Below, piece after piece: positions 33,503-43,846 of a stretch of 64,000 bases of DNA. The notes under the pieces are model-generated. The model searched no databases, was not told where the DNA came from, and was given only the letters and a program-made list of their open reading frames with translations. A program made the position numbers and the translations under genes. The stretch is from Zoogloea dura (lineage in GTDB: Bacteria > Pseudomonadota > Gammaproteobacteria > Burkholderiales > Rhodocyclaceae), in assembly GCF_012927165.1 (NCBI RefSeq), contig NZ_JABBGA010000005.1, forward strand, positions 186,001-250,000, read 5' to 3'. Each line of letters begins with the position of its first letter. Within the stretch, counting starts at the first letter, position 1.

Positions 33503-34729
33503 TCAGAAGAGATCCACCTCGCCGGCATTGACGTCTGTTTGCATCACTGATTCAAAGCGGATCTGCTCGGCCGAGCGGGACGAGGCCTGGAGCAGGGACG
33601 ACAGGGTCTCGATGCGGCGCTGGATGCGGGCGAGGCCGTCCCGCTCTTCCACGTCCCGGTGCACGTCGAAGAAGCCGTGGGCGTACTCGCTCATGAAGTC
33701 GGTGTGCTGGCGCAGTTTGCCGAGCAGCTGGCTGACGATGTCCTCGAACTGCATCGACAGGACGCCCTGCATCACCAGGCGCTGGATGGCTTCGGACACT
33801 TCGTTGATGCGCCGGGACTGCTCGCCGGCGCGCTGGGTGAGTTCGCGCATTTCCCGGCCCATGGTGACGACGCTGGTCTGGGAGGCTTCGGCCCGGCTGA
33901 TGTCGGTGGAGGCGGTGACGTCCACCGCGCTGCCCACGTCGTCGATGGCGGAATGGATCTCGTGGAGCAGGGTGTCGATCTGCTCGCTGAACTTCTCGGT
34001 GCGCTGGGCCAGCTTGCGGACCTCGTCGGCCACTACCGCAAAGCCGCGGCCGGCCTCCCCGGCGCGGGCCGCCTCGATGGCCGCGTTGAGGGCCAGCAGG
34101 CCGGTCTGGCTGTTGATCTGGCTGACCTCGGTCATCAGGCGGCTGACCGCGTCCACCTTGCCGCGCATGGTGGTGAAGCGCTCCGCGATGTCGGCGCCGC
34201 TGCTCTTGAGCTGCTGCACGGTGGCCACGAAGGCGTTGAGGGTGCCGTGGGTTTCTTCGGCAAAGCGCTCCAGGCTGGAGTTGGTCGCGGCGCTGTCGTG
34301 GGCGCTGGAGAGGGTCACCAGCTCGTCGGCCAGTTGTTGCAGGGAGTCGGGCCGGGCGCCGCCATTGCCGGTGAGGCTGCGGTTGAGATCGCCCAGCGCG
34401 TTGGAGAACACGTCCTGCATCTGCCCCAGGGATTCCCGCAGGCGGTTGAACTGGGTCTCGCTCTCCCCGGCGATCTGTGCGCACAGGCCGTCGTAGGCCT
34501 GCACGCCGTTGTTGATGCGCTCCCGCTGCAACTGCTGGTTGCGCCGGGCCCGGTTGCGGGCCCGGTGGCTGATCAGAGTTGCCGCGAGCAGCGAGAGGAT
34601 GGTGCCGACGCCGAAGGCATAGGCCAGCCAGTCCGGCCCGCCGACCGCGGTGTGGGTGATGCTGCCCACGGCGAGGAGAGTTCCGGACAGTGTTGCAATG
34701 TCGTCGGCGCGGAGGGGCGATGCATGCAT
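33503..34729 (-). CDS. Methyl-accepting chemotaxis protein
   Basis: Chemoreceptor of 408 residues from the ATG at 34729. Two hydrophobic segments near the N-terminus (about residues 10-30 and 36-55) have almost no periplasmic loop between them, so it lacks a classic periplasmic sensor domain. The signalling hairpin tip is intact: [20 protein letters not shown] followed by [20 protein letters not shown]. No C-terminal CheR-tethering pentapeptide is visible. A longer open frame reaches 34810 but its extra residues lack receptor features. The signal may be sensed in the membrane or cytoplasm. No che genes lie nearby. Confidence 0.92.
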   Translation of the reverse strand: MHASPLRADDIATLSGTLLAVGSITHTAVGGPDWLAYAFGVGTILSLLAATLISHRARNRARRNQQLQRERINNGVQAYDGLCAQIAGESETQFNRLRESLGQMQDVFSNALGDLNRSLTGNGGARPDSLQQLADELVTLSSAHDSAATNSSLERFAEETHGTLNAFVATVQQLKSSGADIAERFTTMRGKVDAVSRLMTEVSQINSQTGLLALNAAIEAARAGEAGRGFAVVADEVRKLAQRTEKFSEQIDTLLHEIHSAIDDVGSAVDVTASTDISRAEASQTSVVTMGREMRELTQRAGEQSRRINEVSEAIQRLVMQGVLSMQFEDIVSQLLGKLRQHTDFMSEYAHGFFDVHRDVEERDGLARIQRRIETLSSLLQASSRSAEQIRFESVMQTDVNAGEVDLF

Positions 34730-34837
34730 GGGTCGGCTCGGGTTGTGGTCGTTATCCGGGTTTATCGACCGGAGCCGGGGTGACTTGATGGGGTTTGTGA
34801 TGGATGTCACGCCCCTTGCGGGTTTATGGCATAGATT

Positions 34838-36235
34838 TCAAGACTTTTCCCGGGTTCTCAAGACTTTTCCCGGGTTCATCAGGTTCAGCGGGTCCAGGGC
34901 GGCCTTGAGGGCGGCCATCACGGCGACGCCTTCTCCGTGCTCGGCCAGTAGGAAGTCGCACTTGCCGATCCCGATGCCATGCTCGCCGGTGCAGGTGCCG
35001 TCGAGGGCCAGCGCGCATTCCACAATGCGCCGGCCGAGCTCTTCGGCGGCGTGCACCTGGGCCGGATCGTCCGGGGTGGTGAGGATCACCACGTGGAAGT
35101 TGCCGTCGCCCACATGGCCCACCACCGGTGCGGTGAGGCCGCTTTCGGCGATCGCCGCCTGGGCGCCGGCGATGGCTTCGGCCAGGCGCGAGATGGGCAC
35201 GCAGACGTCGGTGGAAATGCCGCGGCTGCCGGGCTGAAGGGCCAGGCTGGCGTACAGCACGTCGTGGCGCGCCTGCCACAGGCGGCTGCGGTCTTCCGGG
35301 CGGGTGGCCCACTCGAAGCCCTCGCCGCCGTTGTCGGCGGCAATCTCCTGGACCGTGCGGGCCTGTTCCTCGACGCCATTCGGCGAGCCGTGGAATTCGA
35401 AGAAGAGCATCGGCGATTCGGGCAGGCTGGTCTTGCTGTAGCGATTGACCGCATGCACGGTCAGGGCGTCGAGCAGCTCGATGCGCGCCACCGGCACGCC
35501 GAGCTGGATGGTCTGGATCACCGTCTGCACGGCGCTGGCCACGTCCGGGAAGGAGCAGGTGGCGCTGGAGACCGCTTCCGGCAGAGGATGCAGGCGCACG
35601 GTGACCTCGGTGATCACGCCGAGGGTGCCCTCCGCGCCAACGAACAAACGGGTCAGGTCGTAGCCCGCCGAGGACTTGCGCGCCCGGCCGCCGGTGCGGA
35701 TGACCCGTCCGTCGGCCAGCACCACCTCCAGGGCCAGCACGTTCTCGCGCATGGTGCCGTAGCGCACGGCGTTGGTGCCGGAGGCGCGGGTCGAGGCCAT
35801 GCCGCCGAGGGAGGCGTCGGCGCCCGGGTCGATCGGGAAGAACAGGCCGCTGCCGTGCAGGGCCGCGTTGAGGGTCTTGCGGGTCACGCCGGGCTGCACC
35901 ACCGCGTCCATGTCCTCGTTGTGGATGGCCAGCACCTGGTTCATCTCGGACATGTCCAGGGTCAGGCCGCCGCGGGTGGCCAGGATGTGGCCTTCCAGGG
36001 AGCTGCCCGCGCCGAAGGGGATCAGCGGCACCTGGTGGCTCCGGCACAGATTCACCACCTCGACCACCTCGGCGGTCGAGTGGGGCCACACCACGCCGTC
36101 GGGCAGGGCGTCGGGGAAGTGGGACTCGTCGTGACCATGATGGGCGCGTACCGCCTCGGCGGTGGAGAAGCGCTTGCCGAAGCGCTCGGACAATTGCTGG
36201 ATCAGGGATTCGGGCAGGAGTGCGGGCAAGGACAT
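34838..36235 (-). CDS. FAD-binding D-lactate/glycolate-type dehydrogenase
   Basis: The 465-residue enzyme of the FAD-binding type 4 (VAO/PCMH) family has PFGAGSSLEGH and the DPGADASLGGMASTRASGTN segment for FAD binding, and the C-terminal HVGDGNFH metal-binding motif with GTCTGEHGIG. The best match by pattern is D-lactate dehydrogenase (cytochrome) or GlcD-like D-2-hydroxyacid dehydrogenase. No GlcE/GlcF partners are adjacent. The family end NPGKVL is followed here by RTREKS because of a 19-base duplication that shifts the frame at the extreme C-terminus. Confidence 0.9.
   Translation of the reverse strand: MSLPALLPESLIQQLSERFGKRFSTAEAVRAHHGHDESHFPDALPDGVVWPHSTAEVVEVVNLCRSHQVPLIPFGAGSSLEGHILATRGGLTLDMSEMNQVLAIHNEDMDAVVQPGVTRKTLNAALHGSGLFFPIDPGADASLGGMASTRASGTNAVRYGTMRENVLALEVVLADGRVIRTGGRARKSSAGYDLTRLFVGAEGTLGVITEVTVRLHPLPEAVSSATCSFPDVASAVQTVIQTIQLGVPVARIELLDALTVHAVNRYSKTSLPESPMLFFEFHGSPNGVEEQARTVQEIAADNGGEGFEWATRPEDRSRLWQARHDVLYASLALQPGSRGISTDVCVPISRLAEAIAGAQAAIAESGLTAPVVGHVGDGNFHVVILTTPDDPAQVHAAEELGRRIVECALALDGTCTGEHGIGIGKCDFLLAEHGEGVAVMAALKAALDPLNLMNPGKVLRTREKS
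34839..34877. repeat. 19-base direct repeat at the dehydrogenase 3' end
   Basis: CAAGACTTTTCCCGGGTTC occurs at 34839-34857 and again at 34859-34877 (period 20). The period is not a multiple of three, so the second copy is read in a different frame and provides the stop codon of the dehydrogenase. Confidence 0.92.
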
Positions 36236-36370
36236 GCTGGCGGCCGGAATGATTGAAAACGGTTAGGTTAGCGCCATTCCCTGCATGCCACTATCCACTT
36301 CCCGGTAAACTTCCGGGTTCCTTGCAGTGTTTGACCCCCCTGTTTTCGACCCTGTCCCACGGAGAGACCC

Positions 36371-36751
36371 ATGTCCAAGCAGATCATCGCCACGCCGAAT
36401 GCCCCCGCCGCCATCGGCACCTACTCCCAGGCCGTCAAGGCCGGCAACACCGTTTACCTGTCCGGCCAGATCGGCCTGGACCCGGTTTCCATGCAGATGG
36501 TGGAGGGCTTCGAGGCCCAGACCGTGCGCGTCTTCGAGAACCTCAAGGCGGTGGCCGAGGCCTCCGGCGGCTCCCTGGCCGATGCGGTCAAGCTGACCAT
36601 CTACCTGACCGACCTGGCCAACTTCGCCAAGGTCAATGAGGTGATGTCCCGCTACTTCGCCGAGCCCTACCCGGCCCGCGCCGCCGTGGGCGTGAAGGAG
36701 CTGCCCCGCGGTGCGGTGGTGGAAGCCGATGCGATCCTGGTGATCGGCTGA
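36371..36751 (+). CDS. ridA: RidA family reactive enamine/imine deaminase
   Basis: Small cytoplasmic trimeric protein that hydrolyses reactive enamines such as 2-aminoacrylate made by PLP enzymes. The 126 residues include [19 protein letters not shown] and the C-terminal [20 protein letters not shown], with the key Arg and Glu of the RidA active site. A good Shine-Dalgarno (GGAG, 6 bases from a run of AGACCC) precedes the ATG. It lies divergent from the dehydrogenase gene and 23 bases before recG. Confidence 0.95.
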   Translation: MSKQIIATPNAPAAIGTYSQAVKAGNTVYLSGQIGLDPVSMQMVEGFEAQTVRVFENLKAVAEASGGSLADAVKLTIYLTDLANFAKVNEVMSRYFAEPYPARAAVGVKELPRGAVVEADAILVIG

Positions 36752-36774
36752 GTCCTCCTCAAGTTCCCGCCGCC

Positions 36775-38883
36775 GTGAGCGTCGAGCCCGTCGCGGAAGC
36801 CGGCGCCGTAGCGCCCGCAGCAACCGCGCCGCCCAAGAAGCCGGCGGCGCGGGGCTGGCCGGGCGTCGGGCCACAGCTGGCCGAGCGCCTGGCGAAGATC
36901 GACGTCTTCTCGGCGGCCGACCTGATCCTCCATCTGCCCCTGCGCTACGAGGATGAAACCCACCTGACCCTGCTGGCGGACGTGCGCCCCGGCATGCCGG
37001 CCCAGTGCGAGGTGGAGGTCCTCTCCTGCGAAGTCACCCTGCGGCCCCGCCGCCAGCTGGTGGCACGGGCTGCCGATGCCAGCGGCGAGGTGATGCTGCG
37101 CTTCGTGCATTTCTACCCCAACCAGCAGAAGCAGCTGGCCGTGGGGGCCCGCCTGCGCATCTTCGGTGAGCTGCGCGACGGCTTCTTCGGGGCCGAGATG
37201 ATCCACCCGCGGGTGCGCCCGGTGAATGCCGGCGAACCCCTGCCGGAGAGCCTCACCCCGATCTACCCCACCACCGCCGGCCTGGCCCAGTCGGCCCTGC
37301 GCAAGCTGGTGGCCGGCGCGATGCGCCACAACGCCCTGCGCGACGAGCTGCCGGACGAACTGCGCCGCCGCCTCAACCTGCCGGCCCTGCCCGATGCACT
37401 GCGCCTGCTGCATGCGCCGCCGCCGTCGGTGTCGGCCCTGGACATCGAGGATCGGGGGCATCCGGCGTGGCAGCGCATCAAGCTCGACGAACTGCTGGCC
37501 CAGCAGATCTCCCTGCGCCGGGCCTATGCGGCCCGCCGCGCCAAGAACGCCCCGTCGCTGCCCCCGCGCGAACGCCTCACCCGTGACCTGCTCGAACAGC
37601 TCCCCTTTGCACTGACCGGCGCCCAGAGCCGGGCCTTTGCCGAGATCGCCGGCGACCTGGCTTCTGACCACCCCATGCAGCGCCTGCTGCAGGGCGACGT
37701 GGGCAGCGGCAAGACCTGCGTCGCCGCGCTGGCCATGCTGCAGGCCGCCGAGAACGGCCGCCAGGCGGTGCTGATGGCGCCCACCGAGATCCTCGCCGAG
37801 CAGCACTACCGCAAGCTCGCCGTGTGGCTGGCGCCCCTCGGCATCGAGGTGGCGTGGCTGTCCGGCAGCCGGCGCAAGAAGGAGCGCGAGGCGACCCTGG
37901 CCCGCCTGGCCAGCGGCGAGACCCTGCTGGCGGTGGGCACCCACGCCCTCATCGAAGATCCGGTGGCCCTGCCGCTGCTGGCCCTGGCGGTGGTGGACGA
38001 GCAGCACCGTTTCGGCGTGCGCCAGCGCCTGGCCTTGCGCGAAAAGGGGCAGGCCGGCGAATCGCCGCACATGCTGATGATGTCGGCCACCCCCATCCCG
38101 CGGACCCTGGCGATGAGCTACTACGCCGACCTGGATGTGTCGGTGCTCGACGAACTGCCGCCCGGCCGTACGCCCATCGTCACCAAGCTGATCAAGGACG
38201 AGCGCCGCGACGAGGTGATCCAGCGCGTCCGCGACGCCTGCCTGCAGGGGCGCCAGGCCTACTGGGTGTGTCCGCTGATCGAGGAGTCCGAGGCGCTCCA
38301 GCTGAAGACCGCCCAGGAAAGCTACGAGATGCTCTCCGAGGCACTGCCGGAACTGAAGATCGGCCTGGTCCACGGGCGCCTCAAGAACGACGAGAAGTCC
38401 GCCACCATGGCCGCCTTCGTGGCCAACGAGGTCCAGGTGCTGGTGGCCACCACGGTGATCGAAGTGGGGGTGGACGTGCCCAACGCCAGCCTGATGGTGA
38501 TCGAGCACGCCGAGCGCTTCGGCCTCGCCCAGCTGCACCAGCTGCGTGGCCGGGTCGGGCGGGGCGTGCATGAATCCGTGTGCATCCTGCTGTTCGCCCA
38601 GCCCCTGTCGCAGACCGGACGGGAACGCCTGAAGGCCATCTACGAGCATACCGATGGCTTCGTGATCGCCCGCGAGGACCTGCGCATCCGCGGCCCCGGC
38701 GAGTTCATCGGCGCCCGCCAGAGCGGCGTGCCCCTGCTGCGCTATGCCGACCTGGAAGAGGATGCCGCGCTGGTGGACATCGCCCGCGGGTTGGCCGAGG
38801 ACATCCTGCGCGACATGCCACGGGTGGCGGATGCCGTCACCGCCCGCTGGTTCGGCGGGCGGGCGGCCCTGCTCAAGGCCTGA
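36775..38883 (+). CDS. recG: ATP-dependent DNA helicase RecG
   Basis: Branch-migrating helicase for stalled forks and recombination intermediates. The 702 residues show the wedge/OB domain in the first third, Walker A GDVGSGKT (about residue 310), DEQH (VVDEQHRFGVRQR), MSATPIPRT and the C-terminal QLHQLRGRVGRG. The proposed start is GTG at 36775, with a Pro/Ala-rich 25-residue N-terminus before the conserved GWPGVGPQLAERL; no strong Shine-Dalgarno is visible, so the start may be a few codons off. Confidence 0.96.
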   Translation: MSVEPVAEAGAVAPAATAPPKKPAARGWPGVGPQLAERLAKIDVFSAADLILHLPLRYEDETHLTLLADVRPGMPAQCEVEVLSCEVTLRPRRQLVARAADASGEVMLRFVHFYPNQQKQLAVGARLRIFGELRDGFFGAEMIHPRVRPVNAGEPLPESLTPIYPTTAGLAQSALRKLVAGAMRHNALRDELPDELRRRLNLPALPDALRLLHAPPPSVSALDIEDRGHPAWQRIKLDELLAQQISLRRAYAARRAKNAPSLPPRERLTRDLLEQLPFALTGAQSRAFAEIAGDLASDHPMQRLLQGDVGSGKTCVAALAMLQAAENGRQAVLMAPTEILAEQHYRKLAVWLAPLGIEVAWLSGSRRKKEREATLARLASGETLLAVGTHALIEDPVALPLLALAVVDEQHRFGVRQRLALREKGQAGESPHMLMMSATPIPRTLAMSYYADLDVSVLDELPPGRTPIVTKLIKDERRDEVIQRVRDACLQGRQAYWVCPLIEESEALQLKTAQESYEMLSEALPELKIGLVHGRLKNDEKSATMAAFVANEVQVLVATTVIEVGVDVPNASLMVIEHAERFGLAQLHQLRGRVGRGVHESVCILLFAQPLSQTGRERLKAIYEHTDGFVIAREDLRIRGPGEFIGARQSGVPLLRYADLEEDAALVDIARGLAEDILRDMPRVADAVTARWFGGRAALLKA

Positions 38884-38908
38884 TCCGGCCGGTCTGCAGG
38901 AGGGCGGC

Positions 38909-38937
38909 TGGCCGCCCATGCGGCGGCGCACTACAAT
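38909..38937 (+). promoter_or_regulatory. Weak candidate promoter for ubiC-ubiA
   Basis: TACAAT (38932-38937) is a good -10 hexamer, 17 bases after a poor -35 TGGCCG (38909-38914) and 36 bases before the ubiC ATG. It could allow ubiC/ubiA transcription apart from recG. Confidence 0.3.
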
Positions 38938-38973
38938 GCGGCGGCTTCATCCACCGCCCTGACCGATCCCTAC

Positions 38974-39528
38974 ATGACCCTCGCCCACTTCCCGGGCCGC
39001 GATCCCTTCCGCATGGCCGCCTGGCGCGCTCCCCGCGGCATGCGCGGCTGGCTCACCGACGACCGCTCCCTGACGGCGCGCATCCGCTCCCGTTGCGGGC
39101 GCTTTGCGCTGCAGGTCGTCAGCCAGGGCAAAGGCGTGGTGCTACCCGACGAGATGGCCGCTCTCGGCATTCATCGCCACGGCAGGCTGTGGCAGCGGGA
39201 GGTCCTGCTGATCGCCGACGGTGAGCCCGTCGTCTTTGCCCGCTCGCTGGTGGCCACCACCACCATCCCGGCCGCCTGGCACCTGCTGCACGGACTGGGT
39301 GGGCGGCCGCTGGCGGCAGTATTGTTCGACGACCCGCGGGTGCGTCGCTCGCCCCTGGAGGCCGCCCGCCTGGATGCCCGCGATTCGCGCTGGCACCATG
39401 CCGCCTCCGCCACCCGCAACGCGGATCTGCCGCCCCTGTGGGCCCGGCGCTCGGCCTTTCGCCGGGACGGCGCACCGCTGCTGGTCACCGAAGTCTTCCT
39501 GCCTTCCATCCGGAATCTTGCCCCATGA
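38974..39528 (+). CDS. ubiC: Chorismate pyruvate-lyase UbiC
   Basis: Converts chorismate to 4-hydroxybenzoate and pyruvate, the first committed step of ubiquinone synthesis. The 184 residues carry the family pattern: [17 protein letters not shown] near the N-terminus, [19 protein letters not shown] in the middle (with the conserved Arg), and a C-terminal [10 protein letters not shown] with the catalytic Glu. It overlaps ubiA by ATGA. The chorismatase at 13338-14354 is a second, unrelated route to hydroxybenzoate in the same window. Confidence 0.93.
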   Translation: MTLAHFPGRDPFRMAAWRAPRGMRGWLTDDRSLTARIRSRCGRFALQVVSQGKGVVLPDEMAALGIHRHGRLWQREVLLIADGEPVVFARSLVATTTIPAAWHLLHGLGGRPLAAVLFDDPRVRRSPLEAARLDARDSRWHHAASATRNADLPPLWARRSAFRRDGAPLLVTEVFLPSIRNLAP

Positions 39529-40406
39529 GTAGCCTGAGTCTTTCCCAGCGCTTGTCCGAGTACGGCAAGCTGATGCGCATCGACAAGCCCATCGGCATCC
39601 TGCTGCTCCTGTGGCCGACCCTGTGGGCCTTGTGGGTGGCCGCAGAGGGGCGGCCGGCGCTGCTGCTGCTGGTCATCTTCACGCTGGGTACGGTGCTGAT
39701 GCGCTCGGCCGGCTGCGTCATCAACGACTACGCGGACAAGGACTTCGACGGCCACGTGGAGCGCACCCGCAACCGCCCCCTGGCGGCCCGTCGGGTCAGC
39801 CCCCGGGAGGCCCTGCTGCTGGCCGCCGGGCTGTCGCTGTTGTCGCTGCTGCTGATCCTGCCGCTCAACGGCCTGACCATCGCCCTGAGCGTGCCGGCGC
39901 TTTTCCTCGCCGGCAGCTATCCCTTCACCAAGCGTTTCCTGGCCATTCCCCAGGCCTACCTGGGGATTGCCTTCGGCTTCGGCATTCCGATGGGCTTTGC
40001 CGCCGTGACCGGGGCCGTGCCGGTCGAAGCCTGGGTGATGCTGCTGGCCAACGTCTTCTGGGCGGTGGCCTATGACACCGAGTACGCTATGGTGGACCGC
40101 CCCGACGACCTCAAGATCGGCATCAAGACCTCGGCGATCACCTTCGGCCGCTTCGAGGTGACCGCCATCATGATCTGCTATGCGGTGACCCTGGCCCTGC
40201 TGGCCTGGGTCGGCCTGCGCACCGGGGCAGGAGTCTTCTTCCTGGCCGGCCTGGCCGGCGCAGCGGGGCTGATGGCTTACCACTACACCCTGATCCGCGA
40301 GCGCGACCGCCCGCGCTGCTTCAAGGCTTTCCTGCACAACAACTGGGTCGGCGCGACGATTTTCGCCGGCTGGGCGGCGGACTACCTGTTCCGCGCGCCG
40401 GTCTGA
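39525..40406 (+). CDS. ubiA: 4-hydroxybenzoate polyprenyltransferase UbiA
   Basis: Membrane prenyltransferase that joins the UbiC product to the polyprenyl tail. From the ATG at 39525 (ATGA overlap with ubiC) it is 293 residues, the normal size, with about eight hydrophobic segments. The two Asp-rich motifs are present: NDYADKDFD (about residue 67) and [12 protein letters not shown] (about residue 187). Confidence 0.96.
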   Translation: MSSLSLSQRLSEYGKLMRIDKPIGILLLLWPTLWALWVAAEGRPALLLLVIFTLGTVLMRSAGCVINDYADKDFDGHVERTRNRPLAARRVSPREALLLAAGLSLLSLLLILPLNGLTIALSVPALFLAGSYPFTKRFLAIPQAYLGIAFGFGIPMGFAAVTGAVPVEAWVMLLANVFWAVAYDTEYAMVDRPDDLKIGIKTSAITFGRFEVTAIMICYAVTLALLAWVGLRTGAGVFFLAGLAGAAGLMAYHYTLIRERDRPRCFKAFLHNNWVGATIFAGWAADYLFRAPV

Positions 40407-40417
40407 AACACGGCGGA

Positions 40418-42376
40418 ATGACGATGAAAGACGGCAGAAATGCACCCTGTGCCTGCGGCAGCGGGCGGAAGTTCAAGCTGTGTTGCGGGCGCACGCAGGC
40501 AGGGGCGCCGACGCCCGAGGCGCAGCAGCATCTGGTCGCCCTGTTCCGGGCTGGCCTGTTCCCCGAGCTGGAGCGTCAGGCGGCGGCCCTGGTGGCCCGC
40601 TGGCCGGGCCATGGGCCGAGCTGGAACTTCCTGGGGGTCGCCCAGCTGGCCCAGGCCAGGGATGCCTTCGAAGCCCTCGGCCGGGCGGCGAGCCTGTTGC
40701 CCGGTGATCCGACGGCCCAGAACAACTTCGGCAATGCACTGAAGGACAGGGGGCGTCTGCTGGAGGCTGCCGACTGTTTTGCGCGCTCGATTGCGCTGCG
40801 CCCCGACAATCCCCGGGCGCACCTCAATCTGGGCGCGGTGCTGAAGGACCTGGGGCGGCTGGGCGAGTCGGCGGAGTGTTCCCGCCGGGCCCTGGCCCTG
40901 CAGCCCGACTATGCCGAGGCCTTGAGCAACCTGGGGATGGTCCTGCGCCTGCAGGGGCGCCCCGGCGAGGCGGAGGGCATCTTCCGGCGCGCCCTGGCGG
41001 CCAAGCCGGATTTCGTCGCGGCCCGCATGGGCCTGGCGATGAGCCTGTGCGACCAGGGGGACATGCATGGCGCGGAGCAGGGGCTGCGCGAGGCCCTGGC
41101 GCAGAAACCCGATTCCCTGGAGGCCCGTAGCGCCCTGCTCTTCGTGCTGAATTACCAGCCGGGGCGTGCCGCCGCCGAACTCCTCGAGGAAGCGCGCCTG
41201 TTTGGCCAGGCGGTCAGCCGTCAGGCCAGGCCCTTCACGGCCTGGCGCGGGAAGCCGGAGCCCGGCCGCCGCCTGAGGATCGGCTTCGTGTCTGGTGACT
41301 TCTGCCAGCACCCAGTGGGCCAGTTCATCGAACACGTCCTGGCGGCGCTGGGGAGCACCCATGCCGGCCGGCTGGAGCTGCATGCCTACCATGCACAGCA
41401 TTACACGGACGGCCTGACCGCAAGGCTGAAGCCCCTGTTCAAGGGCTGGCGGATGGTTGCGGGCATGTCTGACGCCGTGCTGGCTGAGCAGATCCATCGC
41501 GATGGCATCGACATTCTCATCGATCTCTCGGGACATACCTCCCACAACCGGCTGCCGGTCTTCGCCTGGAAGCCCGCGCCGGTGCAGATGACCTGGCTGG
41601 GCTACCTGGCGACCACCGGTGTGCCGGGCATGGACTACCTGCTGGCGGACGAGCAGGTGCTGCCTGCCGAGGCGGAAGCGGCCTTCACGGAGCAGGTCGT
41701 GCGAATGCCGAAGAGCTACGTGTGCTTTACATCGCCGCGGGACGAGACGCCGCTGGCGGCGCTGCCTGCCCTGGCCCAGGGCGGGGTCACCTTTGGCAGC
41801 TTCAACAACCTGAGCAAGCTCAACGAAGAGGTCCTGGCCCTGTGGGCCCGCATCCTCGCCGCCGTGCCTGGGAGCCGGCTGCTGCTGAAGGCTCGCCAGC
41901 TGGCCGATGAGGCGGTTCGGAGCCGCCTGACCGTTTTTTTCGAGACGCGGGGGGTGAGTGCCGACCGATTGCTGCTGCTCGGGCATGTGGCCCGCGATGC
42001 GCACCTGGCGACCTATGGCCAGGTCGATATCGGTCTTGATCCCTTTCCCTACCCCGGCATCACCACGACCGTCGAGGCGCTGTGGATGGGGGTTCCGGTG
42101 GTGAGCCTGGCCGGAAGCAGCTTCATGGCGCGTCAGGGCGTGGGCTTGTTGACCCATGTCGGCCTCGCGGACTGGCTGGCCGACAGTGCGGAGGCTTATG
42201 TGGCGACGGCCGTCCGTCAGGCGGCAGACATAGAGGGGCTGGCGCGTCTGCGGGCCGGGCTGAGGAGCCGCTTGCAAGCGTCGCCGGTGTTCGACCAGCA
42301 TGCCTTTGCCGATGATTTCGAGGCGATGCTGCGGCAGCTCTGGCGTAACTGGTGCGCCGGGCAGGCCGCTATCTAG
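40418..42376 (+). CDS. SEC-C/TPR/GT41 (SPINDLY/OGT-like) glycosyltransferase
   Basis: Three-part protein of 652 residues. Residues about 6-24 form a SEC-C zinc motif (CACGSGRKFKLCCG). Residues about 30-260 are TPR repeats (for example NNFGNALKDRGRLLEAADCF). Residues about 280-640 are the GT41 catalytic region: IGFVSGDFCQHPVGQF, IDLSGHTSHNRLPVFAWKPA and FGSFNNLSKLNEE. Bacterial members glycosylate proteins (for example adhesins or flagellin) on Ser/Thr, Asn or other residues. An in-frame ATG at 40424 is better spaced from GGCGGA and may be the true start. The stop codon overlaps the waaA stop on the other strand. Confidence 0.88.
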   Translation: MTMKDGRNAPCACGSGRKFKLCCGRTQAGAPTPEAQQHLVALFRAGLFPELERQAAALVARWPGHGPSWNFLGVAQLAQARDAFEALGRAASLLPGDPTAQNNFGNALKDRGRLLEAADCFARSIALRPDNPRAHLNLGAVLKDLGRLGESAECSRRALALQPDYAEALSNLGMVLRLQGRPGEAEGIFRRALAAKPDFVAARMGLAMSLCDQGDMHGAEQGLREALAQKPDSLEARSALLFVLNYQPGRAAAELLEEARLFGQAVSRQARPFTAWRGKPEPGRRLRIGFVSGDFCQHPVGQFIEHVLAALGSTHAGRLELHAYHAQHYTDGLTARLKPLFKGWRMVAGMSDAVLAEQIHRDGIDILIDLSGHTSHNRLPVFAWKPAPVQMTWLGYLATTGVPGMDYLLADEQVLPAEAEAAFTEQVVRMPKSYVCFTSPRDETPLAALPALAQGGVTFGSFNNLSKLNEEVLALWARILAAVPGSRLLLKARQLADEAVRSRLTVFFETRGVSADRLLLLGHVARDAHLATYGQVDIGLDPFPYPGITTTVEALWMGVPVVSLAGSSFMARQGVGLLTHVGLADWLADSAEAYVATAVRQAADIEGLARLRAGLRSRLQASPVFDQHAFADDFEAMLRQLWRNWCAGQAAI

Positions 42377-43659
42377 TGTCTGCCTGAGCCGCTCCGGGCC
42401 TGCAGCAGGGGCGCCAGCAGGGCCAGGGTGCGCTCGGTGGCGCCCCGGTGCTGCTGGGCAAAATCCAGGCCGGCAGCGCCGATGGCCTTGCGCCGGGTCG
42501 GGTTGCGCAGCAGCTCCATGGCAAGTGTCAGCCCTCTCGTCAGGTCCTCGGCCCGTAGGGCGGCGCCGGCTTCTATGGCCTGTTCGCAGACCACCTTGAA
42601 ATTGAAGGTGTGGGGGCCGACGATCACAGGGCAGCCCGTGGCACTGGCCTCGATGGGGTTCTGGCCACCCAGTTCCTTCCAGGAACCGCCGATCAGCGCC
42701 AGGTCGGCCGCATGGTAGTAGGCGTACATCTCTCCCATGGAGTCCCCGAGCCAGACCCGCGTGTCGGCCATCACGGGGTCATTGCCCGAGCGCCGCTGCA
42801 AGCTGAGCCCGGCGCGCCTGACCAGGCGGGCGACCTCCTCGAAGCGCTGAGGGTGGCGGGGTACCAACACCAGCAGGACCTCTGGCGGGCAGAGGTTCAC
42901 CAGGGCTTTCAGCAGGAGCTCTTCCTCGCCTTCGCGGGTGCTGGCGGCCAGCACCACCTGGCGCGGCCCGAAGCGGTTGCGGAACGTGGCGCCGAGTACC
43001 TGCATGGCGGGCGGGGGAGCGATGTCGAACTTGATGTTGCCGGTCACCATGACGTAGCGGGCACCAAGCCCGCTCAGGCGTCGGCCGTCGCCTTCGGTCT
43101 GGGCGCCGATTGCCGACAGGCCGGCGAAGGCGTTCCGCGCCAGGGCGCCGGCGCGCCCATAGCCGCGGGCTGAGCGCTCCGACAGGCGAGCATTTACCAT
43201 CACCAGCGGCATGCCCTTGCGCTGGCAGCCGGCGATCAGGTTGGGCCACACCTCTGTTTCCATCAGGATACCGATGCGGGGACGGAAATGACGCAGGAAG
43301 CGGTCGACCGCCGAGGGCAGGTCGTAGGGAAGATAGACGCTTTGCACCCGGGGCTGCAGCTTGCCGAAGAGTTCGACGGCTGTTGCGCGTCCGGTGGGCG
43401 TCATGTGGGTCAATAGCAGGCTGCACTCGGGATGGGCCTCGAGCAGGGCATGCACCAGCGGGGCGCTGGCCCGGGTCTCGCCGACGGATACGGCGTGCAG
43501 CCAGATCACCGGGCCGTCGAAGCGAACCGTATGGCGACCAATCCGTTCCCCCAGGTGTTGCAGGTATTCAGGCTGGCGACGCGCGCGCCACAGCAGGCGC
43601 AGGCCCGCCAGGGGAATTGCCAGATACCAGAGGGCTGTATAAAGGGCTCGAAGGATCAA
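42373..43659 (-). CDS. waaA: 3-deoxy-D-manno-octulosonic acid transferase WaaA
   Basis: Inner-membrane-associated enzyme that adds Kdo to lipid A precursor. From a TTG at 43659 ([20 protein letters not shown]) the product is 428 residues, the usual length, with an N-terminal membrane anchor. Conserved regions include [41 protein letters not shown]-like [11 protein letters not shown] and [21 protein letters not shown]. The open frame continues upstream to 43893 without a plausible start and would overlap the divergent epimerase gene, so the shorter form is preferred. A possible -10 TATACT lies at 43693-43688. Confidence 0.94.
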   Translation of the reverse strand: MILRALYTALWYLAIPLAGLRLLWRARRQPEYLQHLGERIGRHTVRFDGPVIWLHAVSVGETRASAPLVHALLEAHPECSLLLTHMTPTGRATAVELFGKLQPRVQSVYLPYDLPSAVDRFLRHFRPRIGILMETEVWPNLIAGCQRKGMPLVMVNARLSERSARGYGRAGALARNAFAGLSAIGAQTEGDGRRLSGLGARYVMVTGNIKFDIAPPPAMQVLGATFRNRFGPRQVVLAASTREGEEELLLKALVNLCPPEVLLVLVPRHPQRFEEVARLVRRAGLSLQRRSGNDPVMADTRVWLGDSMGEMYAYYHAADLALIGGSWKELGGQNPIEASATGCPVIVGPHTFNFKVVCEQAIEAGAALRAEDLTRGLTLAMELLRNPTRRKAIGAAGLDFAQQHRGATERTLALLAPLLQARSGSGRH

Positions 43660-43846
43660 GGGGATAGGCTGTGCCGCAGGAACGCGAAGTATAACTGTCG
43701 TTGCAGACGACACGCTTGCCTCGCCGCGCCGATTTACCCTGTCATGCTCCCGTGCGAGAATCCGGGGCTGTTGGCCGATTATCCGGGCGTCGTTTTTGGC
43801 TCCGGCCGGTCTGTTGCATTCAATCCCACGAAATTCTTCTGCGACC

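Noticed and set aside
36667-38931. 754-codon minus-strand open frame across recG
   Set aside because: RecG has all helicase motifs on the plus strand; the antisense frame is compositional.
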